The notes below the pieces were generated by a model that was not told the origin of the DNA, ran no database searches, and saw only the letters and a list, made by a program, of their open reading frames with translations. DNA of 64,000 nucleotides. Origin: Qipengyuania proteolytica (GTDB lineage Bacteria; Pseudomonadota; Alphaproteobacteria; Sphingomonadales; Sphingomonadaceae). The stretch is taken from assembly GCF_019711565.1 (NCBI RefSeq), contig NZ_JAIGNN010000001.1:1612001-1676000 (forward strand), in the 5' to 3' direction. This document shows, one piece after another, positions 8,654-18,381 of this stretch; position 1 is the stretch's first letter; every line of letters starts with the position of its first letter. Both the position numbers and the translations under genes were made by a program.

Positions 8654-9585
8654 TAAGGAAAGTCCTGACTTAGCGGAATGTCGTAGCGCGAATTGGTTAA
8701 CGCATCGCTGCCTGGTGTTATCTAAGGCTGGTTGTCGCCCTCGAACCTCGATTCCCTTTGCTCTGCGAGTCGCGCCTCAGGCCTATCGCTGACCGGTAGT
8801 CATTGATCATGCAGTGGACGGTCGCTAGATGCTTGGACACTGTCCTTAGTCGAAAATTGGGCGGGACGGAGCGCGGAAGGGCAGGTAGCGGGCCACCCTG
8901 ATCCAGACAGGCTATCCACGACGTCACTCGCCCCGCATTTCGACAGCATGAGGGCATGGATGCAAGATTGTGTTCGCTCTCGAGAAAGCGGAAGATGTCG
9001 CTCGAAGCGATATCGTCGACGGTGAAGCAATGCCTCAAGGGCTCGCAATCTACCACCACCGCTGCACGAGTAAAAAGGGTGTCATCGGATTGGCTTGCCA
9101 AAGCACGCTGGGGCGAGGGCTTTCATAAGGTACGTTTGAGGGGGAATGTTCGCGCGCCCCAGCTGACAGTCAGGAAGCGGCCAATTTTCTACCGCTCAAT
9201 CGTCGGCAATTGATAATTCGTCGACCGCGAAGCATTTGAGCATACTTGTGAATCAACCGAACGCAAAGTCGCCTAGATGGGGTATCGTTGAGGGTATTGT
9301 CACGGAGTTTGGGGTAATTGCCGAATTAATTCATAACGTTACATGTGTATTTTGTAATCCTCCTCCGCTACCAGGAGTTGGCGCTCGCATTGGTTCGTGT
9401 GAGTGTTCTCTTGCGTTCGCAATCCGAGCCCACACGCCGTCCCTTGAAGAACACCTGCTACCGTCTGCGATCCCCCAAAGTTCACATGCGTTTATACGTC
9501 CACGTTGGGCTGGATGGTTTGCGTAGATATTTTCAGCATGTCCCTTGCCGACCCATTCGGCGCACGTGCCTTGCGTCACGCCAAC
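8654..9585. other. Gene-poor AT-richer interval, about 930 bases
   Basis: No convincing gene. Open frames up to 127 codons exist on both strands (for example 8718-9101 minus and 9236-9526 plus), but none shows family motifs, a good ribosome site or codon bias like the neighbours. Base composition is visibly more AT-rich than the flanking genes, especially at 9210-9360. No tRNA, repeat array or clear terminator was seen. It may be a remnant of decayed genes. Confidence 0.6.
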
Positions 9586-11709
9586 TCAATCCAGCGTCGC
9601 GCGGAACCTGATTGCGAAGGTCGCGTCAGGGGCGATCGACGTTGCTCTGGCGGTCACCGTATTGGAGGAGAAGGATCCACCATAGGGATCCGTCTCGTCC
9701 GCTCCACTTGCGTTATCGTCTTCGGCTCCGGTAGCGGACGAACAACCGGGCCCCGACAGGATCGAGCCGGAAACGAAGGTCAATTCGGTCGGGAGAACAT
9801 CGCTCACTACCAGATTCGTTGCCGTGGCCGAGCCAGCGTTGCTGACGAGAATGCAGTATTCGATCACCGCACCGGGGATAGCCTTGGGATTATCCGTACC
9901 GCTGACCGGATCGGAGATAACTGTGCTGGACTTCGTCGCCGTCACTTCGGTGTCCGGGTTGCAGAAGGTGATGTCGTGGATCGCGATTGCCTGTCCATCG
10001 GGATTGGAGGGGGCCGTGTTGGCGTTCCCGTAAGTGATTGTGATGGTGTCCACCGGCTGTGAGAACGTGACGACCACATTCCCGTCCCCGGTGGTCCCGT
10101 CCGAGCCGGCATCTCCAATGGCAGTATTGCCCACGACGTAGTTCGCAGTGCCATTGGTCAGGGTGGGCAAGACCGTGGTCCCTCCGAAACTGCCGGAAAC
10201 CACCAGCTTGTCCGCGAAGTCATCCGCCGCGTAGTCGACATCGAACACAGTGAATTGCACGCCGGGAACCGCGGTCGGAAGAGAGATGACCGTGGTCATC
10301 GTTTCGCTTGCTGTGGCGAAGTCGAGATATTGATGCAGCGCAAGCTGTGTGCCGGCAAAGCCGCCATTGTTTGCGTTGCTGAGGCTGGGGGAGGCACCGC
10401 CGAAGGCGGGATCGGTCACCCAGCTTCCGCTTCCTGCAATCGCGAAGCTCAAAGTCCCGATCCCGGCAACGGAATAGCTGTTGTTTCGTGTTCCTGAGAT
10501 CCAGGCGCGCGTGTCCCAGTCGAACAAGGTCGATCCGACCGGACAGATGAGGGCAGGGGCCACGCCAGCGGTTCGGCTTCCCTGGACGGTGAAGGTCACG
10601 CTTGCACGATCGTCTTCCCCCACGACCGAGTTGTTCGGCGTGGAATCCGGATCGTAGTTCGGGCTGCTGAAGACCTCGGCGATATTGGTGACGGTGATGC
10701 CTGCCGGGGCCGTTACCGTGCCGGTAAGCGTTATCGTCCGGGTTTGTCCGGAAGAGATGAGGGGAACGCTCCAGCGGCCGGTGGAATTGTTGAAGGTGCC
10801 GTATCCGCTGGCCGAAACGAAGCTGAAGCCTGCCGGCAGGGCGTCGCCCACGACCACATTCGCCGCCGCCAGGGGGCCGGCGTTACTGAGGTTCAGCGTA
10901 TAACTAATGGTCGAGCCGTTTGTCGGGGTCGCGTTGCTGACCGTCTTGGTCAGCGAAAGGTCCGATACGCTCACACCGCTCTGCTGCCAGGTGAAGTCCG
11001 ACAGGCCAATATATTGGTAGCTGCCGGTCGGGTTCGCCGTCGGCGATCCTTGTCCGAAGAGATAGCGGATACGGACGCGTTTGACGGTCACTGCGCCGAA
11101 GTTGACGGCGATGTTGCCCGTCGTGCTGGTGATGCCGCCATTGTAACCGGTGCCGTGAAAGCCCGCGACGCCGTTCAGCGTTGTCGTGCCGACGGTCGAT
11201 CCCAGCGTATAGGCCGTCGTTAGATTGCGCAGGTTCAGCCAAGTACCGGTGCCCGTATCGTATTCGATCGTCACGCCGTCATGGAAGTAGTAAGGGTCGG
11301 TGAAATACCGGTCCACATTGCCGACCGTGAAAGCGAGGTTGGTTACCGCCGTATCGAGCGTATAGATCGTCTCGAAGTAGTCGCCCACATCGAAGATCGT
11401 GTGGTCGGTGCTGTAAAACAGGGTGCCGGTGTTGCCCCCGACATTACCGCTGTAGTAGGATAGCATTCCCGTCGAATAGCCGTTGGTGAAGCCGGCATCG
11501 TTGGCATCGCCGTCGCGATTGATACGGGTCGTAACTGTGACGCCGTTGGGCCCGGCGGCGACGCGTTCCCCGCTTGTGACTTCCTGCAGGTTGTTCTTGT
11601 TGAGGTTCGTCCAGTCGGCGCGGATCGTCGTCTGCGCCGCCACCGGAAGAGCACCCAAGGTCGCGAACGCAAGTGCCATGAGCGCGGCAAGAAGATGGCG
11701 AAAGGTCAT
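9586..11709 (-). CDS. Secreted DUF11 repeat protein A
   Basis: 707 residues with a Sec signal peptide (HLLAALMALAFATLGALPVAAQ). Mature layout: an N-terminal beta-rich domain of about 240 residues; a DUF11 module (VSDLSLTKTVSNATPTNGST, then DALPAGFSFVSASG); a central beta-sandwich-like domain around CPVGSTLFDWDTRAWISGTR; and a final DUF11 module (KAIPGAVIEYCILVSNAG, VVSDVLPTELTFVSGS) ending in FRATLD at the C-terminus. DUF11 modules occur in bacterial surface proteins. ATG 11709 lies just after the stop of the giant protein gene (preceding GTG also possible), so this is the last gene of the five-gene minus-strand locus. No enzymatic motif was seen; a structural surface role is inferred. Confidence 0.82.
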   Translation of the reverse strand: MTFRHLLAALMALAFATLGALPVAAQTTIRADWTNLNKNNLQEVTSGERVAAGPNGVTVTTRINRDGDANDAGFTNGYSTGMLSYYSGNVGGNTGTLFYSTDHTIFDVGDYFETIYTLDTAVTNLAFTVGNVDRYFTDPYYFHDGVTIEYDTGTGTWLNLRNLTTAYTLGSTVGTTTLNGVAGFHGTGYNGGITSTTGNIAVNFGAVTVKRVRIRYLFGQGSPTANPTGSYQYIGLSDFTWQQSGVSVSDLSLTKTVSNATPTNGSTISYTLNLSNAGPLAAANVVVGDALPAGFSFVSASGYGTFNNSTGRWSVPLISSGQTRTITLTGTVTAPAGITVTNIAEVFSSPNYDPDSTPNNSVVGEDDRASVTFTVQGSRTAGVAPALICPVGSTLFDWDTRAWISGTRNNSYSVAGIGTLSFAIAGSGSWVTDPAFGGASPSLSNANNGGFAGTQLALHQYLDFATASETMTTVISLPTAVPGVQFTVFDVDYAADDFADKLVVSGSFGGTTVLPTLTNGTANYVVGNTAIGDAGSDGTTGDGNVVVTFSQPVDTITITYGNANTAPSNPDGQAIAIHDITFCNPDTEVTATKSSTVISDPVSGTDNPKAIPGAVIEYCILVSNAGSATATNLVVSDVLPTELTFVSGSILSGPGCSSATGAEDDNASGADETDPYGGSFSSNTVTARATSIAPDATFAIRFRATLD

Positions 11710-11712
11710 CAC

Positions 11713-14700
11713 TTACCGCCTTCCGAGACCGAGGAAAGAAAAGCTGTCGGCATCGAGTTTCATGCGAATGGTGGCGTAAAGTCCCTGGTCCGTGTTGCGT
11801 GCTGCCGAATAATCGCGGTCACGGAAACCCTCGATGTTGTAACCGACGCTGAGCAGCACATTGTCGGTCGGGGTAAAGCCGATCTCGGGGCCGAAGGCAA
11901 AGCTGGTGTAACCGTCGGTAACATTGCTCCGCATAGTCGCGCGCCCGCCGATCTCGAAGCGCTCGCCCACGCCGATCCTTGCGTCCACCCCGACCAACGC
12001 GGTGAAACCTGCGAGGTCGAAGTCGTCGAAGCGGTCGAAATTGTAGCGACCGCCCAGGAACAGGCCGAACTCGCTACGCTGGAAGAAGCCTTCTGCGCCG
12101 TCTTCATCTTCGCCGCGCGGCGACCAGTTGGTCGAAAGGCTGGCCATCAGGCGGCGGGATTCAGCGTGACCGGTGACGGTCAGCGCGGTGCGCCCGGCTG
12201 GGCCGGTTTCGCCAGCGATAGCTCCGGTGACCTTGTCGCTGCGATATTCCAGCTTGCCGAGCAGGGCGACGCGGGAATTGTCGGGGCGGTGCGCGAAGGA
12301 AATGGCTGCATCCATGATTTCGCTGGTTGCGCCGTTCTCACCCTCGGCTTCGGTCCAAGTGAGACCCGAACCGACCACGCTGCCTTCGCCCAGCTGGCGT
12401 ATCGCACCGAAAATCAGCCCCTTGCGGTCGGCGAATTCGCCGTCGCGATATTCCCCGCGTGCGGTTGCTGCCCAGCGGTCTTTCCGCCAGCTTGCACCGA
12501 GGGTCGCCGCGGTAAAATCTTCGAAGAGCTCGCCGTTCTGGCCCAGGTGTCCACCGCTCGCGGCAGGGTGTGCCGGATTGATGACCTGGGCAAAATCCAC
12601 CCCGCCGATCTGACGATTGTGATCGACCGTGGCGTCGACCGAGAGATTCTCCGTCACGGCAAAGCTCTGCGCAAGGCCGAAGGCGGCGAAGCTGCGCTTT
12701 CCGTATTCGGCGATATCCTGACGGCCGAGAGTGGTCGTCACGCGGGCGCCGTTCCAGGGAGAAACCTCAAAGCCGCCCTTGAGTGTGCGCGCATCGATCG
12801 CATCGCCCGAGGCGATTTCGTAATCGGTGATCGCGCGAATCTCGTTGGTGATCGCATAGCGGGCGCCGAAACGGTGACGCGTCGGCAGATCGATCGAATC
12901 CGTCCCTTCCAGCGCGATGCTCGTCGCCGCGCTCAGCTCGAGGCGGTTGTTGAGCAGGCGCTGGGTCACGCCGCCTTCGAGCACGGTGGATGCACCGCTC
13001 GTGCCATCGGCATAGCGATCGGCGAAGCGAGCGATGCCCAGGCGCAGGTCGGTCGATTTTCCGCGCCAGCTCGCCTGCAATTGTACTGCATCGCGGCGGG
13101 CATCGTCGACCAGGCTGTCGTCGCGCCAGGCGCTGCCGACCAGCGAAATCGCCTCGTTCACGCGATATCGCGCATCGACACCGACCTTGCGGCGACCGAC
13201 TTCCGCGTTGCTTTGCTGGCCCGTGCCGAAACCGGCTTCGATCGAGCGGGCGTAGGCCAGGACATCGACATCGCCGCTGTGGTGTTCGGCTTCGACGAGC
13301 CAGGCCGCCGAAGTCTCCCCTTCGGCCTTGCTGGCAGCGACTTCTGCACGAACCTCGGTATCGGTCCCGATGCGGACGCGGGCGTCGACCGCGGCGAGAT
13401 CGGTACGCGCGCCATCACCCTTGTCGGTGATGGCGGTTGCACCGAGACGCACGTTGCCATCGGCCATGGTGACATCCGCACGAACCCCGGCGTTCCATTC
13501 GCCCGAGCCGGCCAGCTCGTCGATTTCGTACTCGATCACGATGAACTGCGGGTTGAGGTCGAAATCGCGGCTGAGGACAGGCGCGCTGAAACGGATGGTG
13601 CCGGATAGCAGGTCGATGTCGTAGTCGATGAAGCGCTCGAGCGTGCGGCTCGACACGATGAGTTCGGAGCGGAAGCGGTCACGGACCTCGATGGTCACTT
13701 TCTCGCTGTTGGCGACGATCGCGCGGCTCGAAAGGCGATAAGGGCCGGACAGGCCATTGCCCTGGATTTCGTCGCGGCGGAAGCGCGTCTCGGTTTCGGT
13801 GGCAAAGCCCTGCACGTGGACGGCGCCGAACCGGCCTTCCGCCTTAACGCCGGTTGCGGCGCGGTTGTAGCGCGCCAGCTGGGTCTGATCGAAGCCGGTC
13901 ACGAAATCGCCGTAGATGGCGTAGAACGTGCTGGTCTCGACGCGGACGTAGAGCTTCTCGCGGCTCGCCGCATCGAACCGGCGCACCGAACCGTCGGCGA
14001 AGACCGTATAGTAGGCGTTGGGATCGATCGCGCCGGTCAGGCGCTCTTCGTCGCGCTGCTTGGCACTGTCATAGGCAGCGGTGAGCAGGAACTTTCCAAG
14101 GATGCGGCCCTTGGCGTAGAAGGCGACGCGAGCGTCGTCGCCGAGATCGCTGTCGAAGCGTCCGGCACGTTCCATATTGTCGGCGATGGAGCGCGCGCCG
14201 ACGGAGCCTTCGGCCAGGCCGACAAGCGTCCATTCCTGATCGCCCGGCACGATCCAGCTCTCGATTTCTTGGGTGCGGCTGGTCTGGCCGTCGGAGAAGG
14301 TGAAACCGAGGTGCAGCGGGCCGCTGACCATGGTCGGAGCGAGTTCGATAAGCGCGACACCGTCATCGCCGTTGATCGTCCAGCTCGGCGCGGCGCCCGA
14401 AAGTCCGCTGAGTTGGCGCGACTGTGCGAGTTCGATCGCCTGTGCGCTTTCGTAGGGGGCATTGATTGCCACGCTGCCGGAAACGCCGGTGCGAACCGGA
14501 CGGCCCTTGCGATCCGTGATGCGCACGGCGATCACCGGGTTCGACTTGCCGTCCGCCACCAGGTTGGAGCGATCGAGCAGCAATTCGGCACGGGCCGGCG
14601 CGGCTGCGAAATTGACGACCCGGGCGATTTCTGCGGAGACGGAGCCATCTGCATTGCGGATCGTCGCGGTGAAGTTCGTCGCCTCGCTATGCAGCGCGAT

Positions 14701-16740
14701 GCCGCGCCAGATGCTGACGGCATGCGATCCGCTCGCGGCCTTCTTCACCCCGTCGAAAGACAGGGGATCGACGTCGCGGCCGTTGGCTCTCAGTTCGACC
14801 TTCTGGCCGACTTCATGACGGATCACGATGCGAACCGCGGGGGCACGCGGATTATGGCCCACTTCGGGGAAGAGAAAATCGGCCGGTCCGTCGCCAAGCG
14901 CCAGCCAGTCGGTCTCCGCGCCAGCTGCTTCGGCGTCGCCCAGCGGCTGCAGGGCGACATCGGGCGAGGGCGGGGCCCAGTCGGTGGGCAGGGTCGCGTA
15001 GAAGTCCGCCACCACGAGGCTGCCGCCCTGGCCACGCACGAAGCGCGAATCGACGGCTCCGGCGTTCGCCGTCGAGCGCGCGCAGTCGATGAACTCGCCG
15101 CCTTCGGGCAGCGTCTGGCGCTGTGCCTGCACGACGTGCGTCCCCGGCATGAGCCCTTCGAAGTGATAGCGCCCGTCGGCATCGGTGATGGCGAAGCTGC
15201 CGTCTTCCAGCATTACGCGGACGCCGGGAATGCCTCGGCGTGCGTCTTCGAGCGTGCACGGCCCTTCCGTGATGCGCCCGATCAGCGTCATGCGGCTGCC
15301 GATGGTCTCGCGCTCGATCCGGATCGAGGCGCTGGTGCGGACTTCGTCACCGCGGCGATCGGTCGCGACGGCGAGGTTTTCGGCATTGCCGGGTACGGCG
15401 TCGGCGCGCACGACCATGGCATAGCGGACCACGTGGCTTGCGCCGGCAGCGATTTCGTCGAAGCGGATGGAGAGCGTGCGTCCGTCGTCGCTCACTTCGA
15501 CCTGGTCGGGAGCAGGCTCGCCGTCCACGCGGACGCTGTCGCGGCGCAGACGCAGCCAAGGCGACGGTGTATCGAGCACGACGACATCGAATTTCGGCCC
15601 GAGCGTGTCCTGGTTGCGCACCGTGACGGTGTAGAAGACGGCATCACCGGGCATCGCGTTGGGACGCGAGGCGGTCTTGTCGAGCGAAATCAGGACATCG
15701 GGGCGATCGAGCGGGATATCGAGGCGAACCGGCTCGATCGTGGCGAGCGAGAAAGCGGCGCCATAAGACCCGTCGACAATCACATACGGATCGCCATCCG
15801 GCCGCGAGAACGCAGCGAGCTCAGCGGGGGTGGCTTCCGACGGGGCAGTGTAGGGCGCGGGCGGTTCGACCACGATCCGATAGGTGCCGAGCGGCGCGAG
15901 CGGGAAGCGAAACTCGCCCGGCTCCATCTCGTAAACATTGCCGGCGGCATCGGTGACGGGCTGTCCACTGATCATCGTCGACGGCCAGGGGGTCACGCCG
16001 TCATAGGCGAAAACCGTCGCCGGCTGGCCGGTCGCAGCATCGACCAGGGTCACGCGTGCGCCAGTCACCGGCTGGCCGGTCTGGCTGTCGAAGACGAAAC
16101 CATAGGGATCGGCCAGCACGCCGACGACAGCCACGACGATCGGAACTCCGTCGGGACGGCGATATTCGACGTTTATATCTTCGTCCGGATGCACGCTGAG
16201 CAGGCAATCTCCGGCAACAGGCTGCGGCGGAATCGGGGCAGTGCGTATCGCGCCCACGAACTCGCCCGTGTTGTCGCCGGTTTCGAATATGGTGACGGTT
16301 TCTTCGTCGCCGGAAGGCGTCGTGAGCGTCGTCACGATGCTGTCGATCGACGACGGATCACGATTGGCGGCCCTCGCCGTCACACGGAAGACAAGAATGT
16401 CGCCGATCCGGACCGTGTCGGTTGGCGTCACGCCGAGCGGACTCGGCCCGGTGCCATTCCCTCCGCCAATCGCCAGGGGCTGGTTGCCGCAAAGAGTAGG
16501 CGTGTAGGGAAAGGAAACGTCGGTGCCGGGTGTCGGCAGGAAGGTGTCGATGATCACGGGATCGTCGACCACTTCGATTACGACCTCATTGGAGTCGGTG
16601 TCGCCCGGCAGGTCGCCGACGCGCCATTGTGCCGAGGCGGTATTGGTAATCGTCTGCGCGCTCGCCGGACTCACGACGAGCAGCAGCAGCACTCCGAGGA
16701 GTGCTGCTGCCATGTCGTGGAAGGTCCGGCTGAAACGCAC
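11713..16740 (-). CDS. Giant outer-membrane-type protein with DUF11, SdrD-like and beta-barrel regions
   Basis: 1675 residues with a signal peptide ending VVSPASAQ. Order of regions: an N-terminal module (TITNTASAQW...DTDSNEVVIEV) shared with two neighbouring genes; a carboxypeptidase-regulatory-like region (GFVFDSQTGQPVTGARVTLVD); a DUF11 module (LDKTASRPNAMPGDAVFYTV); an SdrD-B-like module (GIPGVRVMLEDGSFAITDADG then YHFEGLMPGTHVV); an Ig-like region (NLVADGKSNPVIAVRITDRKGRPV); and from about residue 870 a long run of alternating amphipathic strands typical of an outer-membrane barrel, ending in SFSFLGLGRR. Start 16740 is GTG; ATG 16713 is an alternative with a hairpin directly after it. 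It abuts the flanking genes, indicating one operon. It probably anchors or secretes the small DUF11 proteins (inference). Confidence 0.83.
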   Translation of the reverse strand: MRFSRTFHDMAAALLGVLLLLVVSPASAQTITNTASAQWRVGDLPGDTDSNEVVIEVVDDPVIIDTFLPTPGTDVSFPYTPTLCGNQPLAIGGGNGTGPSPLGVTPTDTVRIGDILVFRVTARAANRDPSSIDSIVTTLTTPSGDEETVTIFETGDNTGEFVGAIRTAPIPPQPVAGDCLLSVHPDEDINVEYRRPDGVPIVVAVVGVLADPYGFVFDSQTGQPVTGARVTLVDAATGQPATVFAYDGVTPWPSTMISGQPVTDAAGNVYEMEPGEFRFPLAPLGTYRIVVEPPAPYTAPSEATPAELAAFSRPDGDPYVIVDGSYGAAFSLATIEPVRLDIPLDRPDVLISLDKTASRPNAMPGDAVFYTVTVRNQDTLGPKFDVVVLDTPSPWLRLRRDSVRVDGEPAPDQVEVSDDGRTLSIRFDEIAAGASHVVRYAMVVRADAVPGNAENLAVATDRRGDEVRTSASIRIERETIGSRMTLIGRITEGPCTLEDARRGIPGVRVMLEDGSFAITDADGRYHFEGLMPGTHVVQAQRQTLPEGGEFIDCARSTANAGAVDSRFVRGQGGSLVVADFYATLPTDWAPPSPDVALQPLGDAEAAGAETDWLALGDGPADFLFPEVGHNPRAPAVRIVIRHEVGQKVELRANGRDVDPLSFDGVKKAASGSHAVSIWRGIALHSEATNFTATIRNADGSVSAEIARVVNFAAAPARAELLLDRSNLVADGKSNPVIAVRITDRKGRPVRTGVSGSVAINAPYESAQAIELAQSRQLSGLSGAAPSWTINGDDGVALIELAPTMVSGPLHLGFTFSDGQTSRTQEIESWIVPGDQEWTLVGLAEGSVGARSIADNMERAGRFDSDLGDDARVAFYAKGRILGKFLLTAAYDSAKQRDEERLTGAIDPNAYYTVFADGSVRRFDAASREKLYVRVETSTFYAIYGDFVTGFDQTQLARYNRAATGVKAEGRFGAVHVQGFATETETRFRRDEIQGNGLSGPYRLSSRAIVANSEKVTIEVRDRFRSELIVSSRTLERFIDYDIDLLSGTIRFSAPVLSRDFDLNPQFIVIEYEIDELAGSGEWNAGVRADVTMADGNVRLGATAITDKGDGARTDLAAVDARVRIGTDTEVRAEVAASKAEGETSAAWLVEAEHHSGDVDVLAYARSIEAGFGTGQQSNAEVGRRKVGVDARYRVNEAISLVGSAWRDDSLVDDARRDAVQLQASWRGKSTDLRLGIARFADRYADGTSGASTVLEGGVTQRLLNNRLELSAATSIALEGTDSIDLPTRHRFGARYAITNEIRAITDYEIASGDAIDARTLKGGFEVSPWNGARVTTTLGRQDIAEYGKRSFAAFGLAQSFAVTENLSVDATVDHNRQIGGVDFAQVINPAHPAASGGHLGQNGELFEDFTAATLGASWRKDRWAATARGEYRDGEFADRKGLIFGAIRQLGEGSVVGSGLTWTEAEGENGATSEIMDAAISFAHRPDNSRVALLGKLEYRSDKVTGAIAGETGPAGRTALTVTGHAESRRLMASLSTNWSPRGEDEDGAEGFFQRSEFGLFLGGRYNFDRFDDFDLAGFTALVGVDARIGVGERFEIGGRATMRSNVTDGYTSFAFGPEIGFTPTDNVLLSVGYNIEGFRDRDYSAARNTDQGLYATIRMKLDADSFSFLGLGRR
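16683..16710. repeat. Perfect 13-bp inverted repeat in signal-peptide codons of giant gene
   Basis: Arms 16683-16695 and 16698-16710 are exactly complementary with only GA between them. In the minus-strand mRNA this would form a very stable hairpin directly after the alternative ATG 16713 and about 30 bases after the GTG at 16740. It could limit translation initiation; alternatively it is a by-product of Ala and Leu codon runs (GCA and CTG). Confidence 0.6.
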
Positions 16741-16753
16741 GCTTGTTGCCCGG

Positions 16754-17815
16754 TCAGTCGATCACTGCGCGGAAGACGAGCGTCGCGGTGTCGCCCGCAG
16801 CGATATCGCTAAGCGCACCAGTGACGTTCGTGCCGTCGTAGGAACCGCCGGCAGACCCGTCGAGGTTGCAGGTTCCCGACGAGACGGTGCCGTCCAGGAG
16901 GATCGAGCCCGCTTCGAAGGTCGTGTTCGCGGGAAGCGGATCGGTGACCACGATATTGGTCGCCGGTGCGCCGCCGGACGCGTTCGAAACCGCGATGCAA
17001 TATTCGATTACGGCGCCCGGGATCGCCTTGGGCGTCCCGCCGGTCACATCGGTGATCGGATCGGAAACGATGCGGCTGGTTTTCAGCACCGAGAGAGCAG
17101 CAGCGAGGACCTGGTAATCGTCACGTGCAGAGAATGCGCCATCGTAATCGGCATCGGTCGCGCCCGAGCCATCGGCAAGAACGGTGTCGACCGCGTCGAC
17201 CGTGTTGGTCGCCGAAGTGGTCAATTCGGCGCCGAGCGAGCCGGTCGCCCCGCCTTCATGGGCATCGGCGGTCAGCACGACGGTGGCGATGTCACCGGTC
17301 ACCTGGCCAAGCGGGATGTCGGTTACGACAAAGACGGTTGCCGACGTGTCGGCCGCCAGTTCGTCGATATACGTCACGAGGGTGTCGGTCGACGGGTCGA
17401 AAACGCCGTCGCCATCGTCGAGATAAATCGTCGTCGTACCGGTGTCGAACGTGTCGGTGCCGCCAAACGCGCTGGTGCCGCCAGCCTGCTGGTCGACCGT
17501 CAGTGCGTAGTCGACCGTATCGTTCGATAGGTTGGTGACGGTGAAGGTCGTGACCTGCTGCGTCGACCCCGGCGAAACGATCGTCGCCGCCCCGCCGACT
17601 TCCTCGACGGTCAGGTTGACCCTGCGGTCGACGAGGAATTCGTCCGTGTTCGAGTCGACCGGGTCTTGCGTAACCCCGCCAACGTCGAAGGTGACCGAGA
17701 CGGTGTTCTGGATCGCGGTGCCCGCGTCCGTGCCCTCGGCAAGGGCTGGGTTTGCGCTGAGAGCGACGAGCGCGATTGTGCTCACCGCGCCCAGCAATCT
17801 GCTGGTGCGTGTCAT
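16754..17815 (-). CDS. Secreted DUF11 protein B
   Basis: 353 residues. Signal peptide (LLGAVSTIALVALSANPALA), then an N-terminal module with IQNTVSVTFD and PVDSNTDEFLVD, a middle beta-rich region rich in Thr and Asp (YLDDGDGVFDPSTDTLVTYI), and a C-terminal DUF11 module (KAIPGAVIEYCIAVSNASGG, VVTDPLPANTTFEAGS) ending in FRAVID. The last module is strikingly similar to the end of protein A. ATG 17815 has AAGGG about 9 bases upstream. It lies 13 bases upstream of the giant gene start. Probably a surface-exposed or fibre-like protein; no catalytic motif was seen. Confidence 0.82.
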   Translation of the reverse strand: MTRTSRLLGAVSTIALVALSANPALAEGTDAGTAIQNTVSVTFDVGGVTQDPVDSNTDEFLVDRRVNLTVEEVGGAATIVSPGSTQQVTTFTVTNLSNDTVDYALTVDQQAGGTSAFGGTDTFDTGTTTIYLDDGDGVFDPSTDTLVTYIDELAADTSATVFVVTDIPLGQVTGDIATVVLTADAHEGGATGSLGAELTTSATNTVDAVDTVLADGSGATDADYDGAFSARDDYQVLAAALSVLKTSRIVSDPITDVTGGTPKAIPGAVIEYCIAVSNASGGAPATNIVVTDPLPANTTFEAGSILLDGTVSSGTCNLDGSAGGSYDGTNVTGALSDIAAGDTATLVFRAVID

Positions 17816-17887
17816 TTCAAAAAACCCTTCCTGGTTCTGCCCCGCGTTCGACCCGCCCGCGGAAATGGCGGTTTCCCCCCCCGCTGG

Positions 17888-18367
17888 TCAGCGGACGATG
17901 GCTTGATAGGACAGACTGCCGCGCTCGCCCGGTTCAAGGCGCGCGAGAGTCCAGCGAATATGGGTTACGTCGGCCAATTCGGCCTTCCGGCCAGCTTCGG
18001 AACTGACGGACAAGTCCGCCACGCTCGCAGCGTAGGTCTTTCCGCCATCGATCGAGACCACGAATGAATTGTCCTCGGCCGCCAGCTTGACCGCTGCGGG
18101 CAGCGGATTGGTCACGACGAAGTTTTCGATGACTTCGCTGCCGTTGTTGGCGTAGCTCGTCTCGAAGACCAGCTTGTCGCCCGGTACCACGTCCACCGGC
18201 GCGGTCAGGACCTGCTCGGACACGCCGTCATCGACGACCGTGCGCTCGACCTTGACGTCACTGTCGAGTGTGACCGGCGACTGGGCGAGAGCCGGACCGC
18301 TACCGAAGGTGGTGGCTGCAAGCAGCGCGCCAGCAATCAGCGCATTCTTGAGTGATACGTTCTTCAT
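17888..18367 (-). CDS. Small secreted DUF11-like protein C
   Basis: 159 residues: signal peptide (LKNALIAGALLAATTFGSGPALAQ) and a single DUF11-like beta module with DVVPGDKLVFETSYANNGSE, NFVVTNPLPAAVKL and a terminal strand SLSYQAIVR. I chose ATG 18367 (AGGGA about 8 bases upstream); in-frame ATG 18373 is also possible. It begins 14 bases after the stop of protein D. Its one-domain form, at the size of a minor pilin or subunit, makes it the simplest member of this locus. Function unknown. Confidence 0.8.
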   Translation of the reverse strand: MKNVSLKNALIAGALLAATTFGSGPALAQSPVTLDSDVKVERTVVDDGVSEQVLTAPVDVVPGDKLVFETSYANNGSEVIENFVVTNPLPAAVKLAAEDNSFVVSIDGGKTYAASVADLSVSSEAGRKAELADVTHIRWTLARLEPGERGSLSYQAIVR

Positions 18368-18381
18368 GGTCATTGTCCCTA

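Noticed and set aside
8718..9101. 127-codon minus-strand frame in the gene-poor interval
   Set aside because: No recognisable motif, no ribosome site, many rare-type residues at the end; could be a remnant but not supportable as a gene.
11695..13608. 637-codon open frame on the plus strand
   Set aside because: Antisense shadow of the barrel half of the giant gene; no start signal or motif.
13816..16812. 998-codon open frame on the plus strand
   Set aside because: It is antisense to the giant DUF11/barrel gene, which has a signal peptide, domain motifs and operon context. The frame is a high-GC shadow without protein-like motifs.
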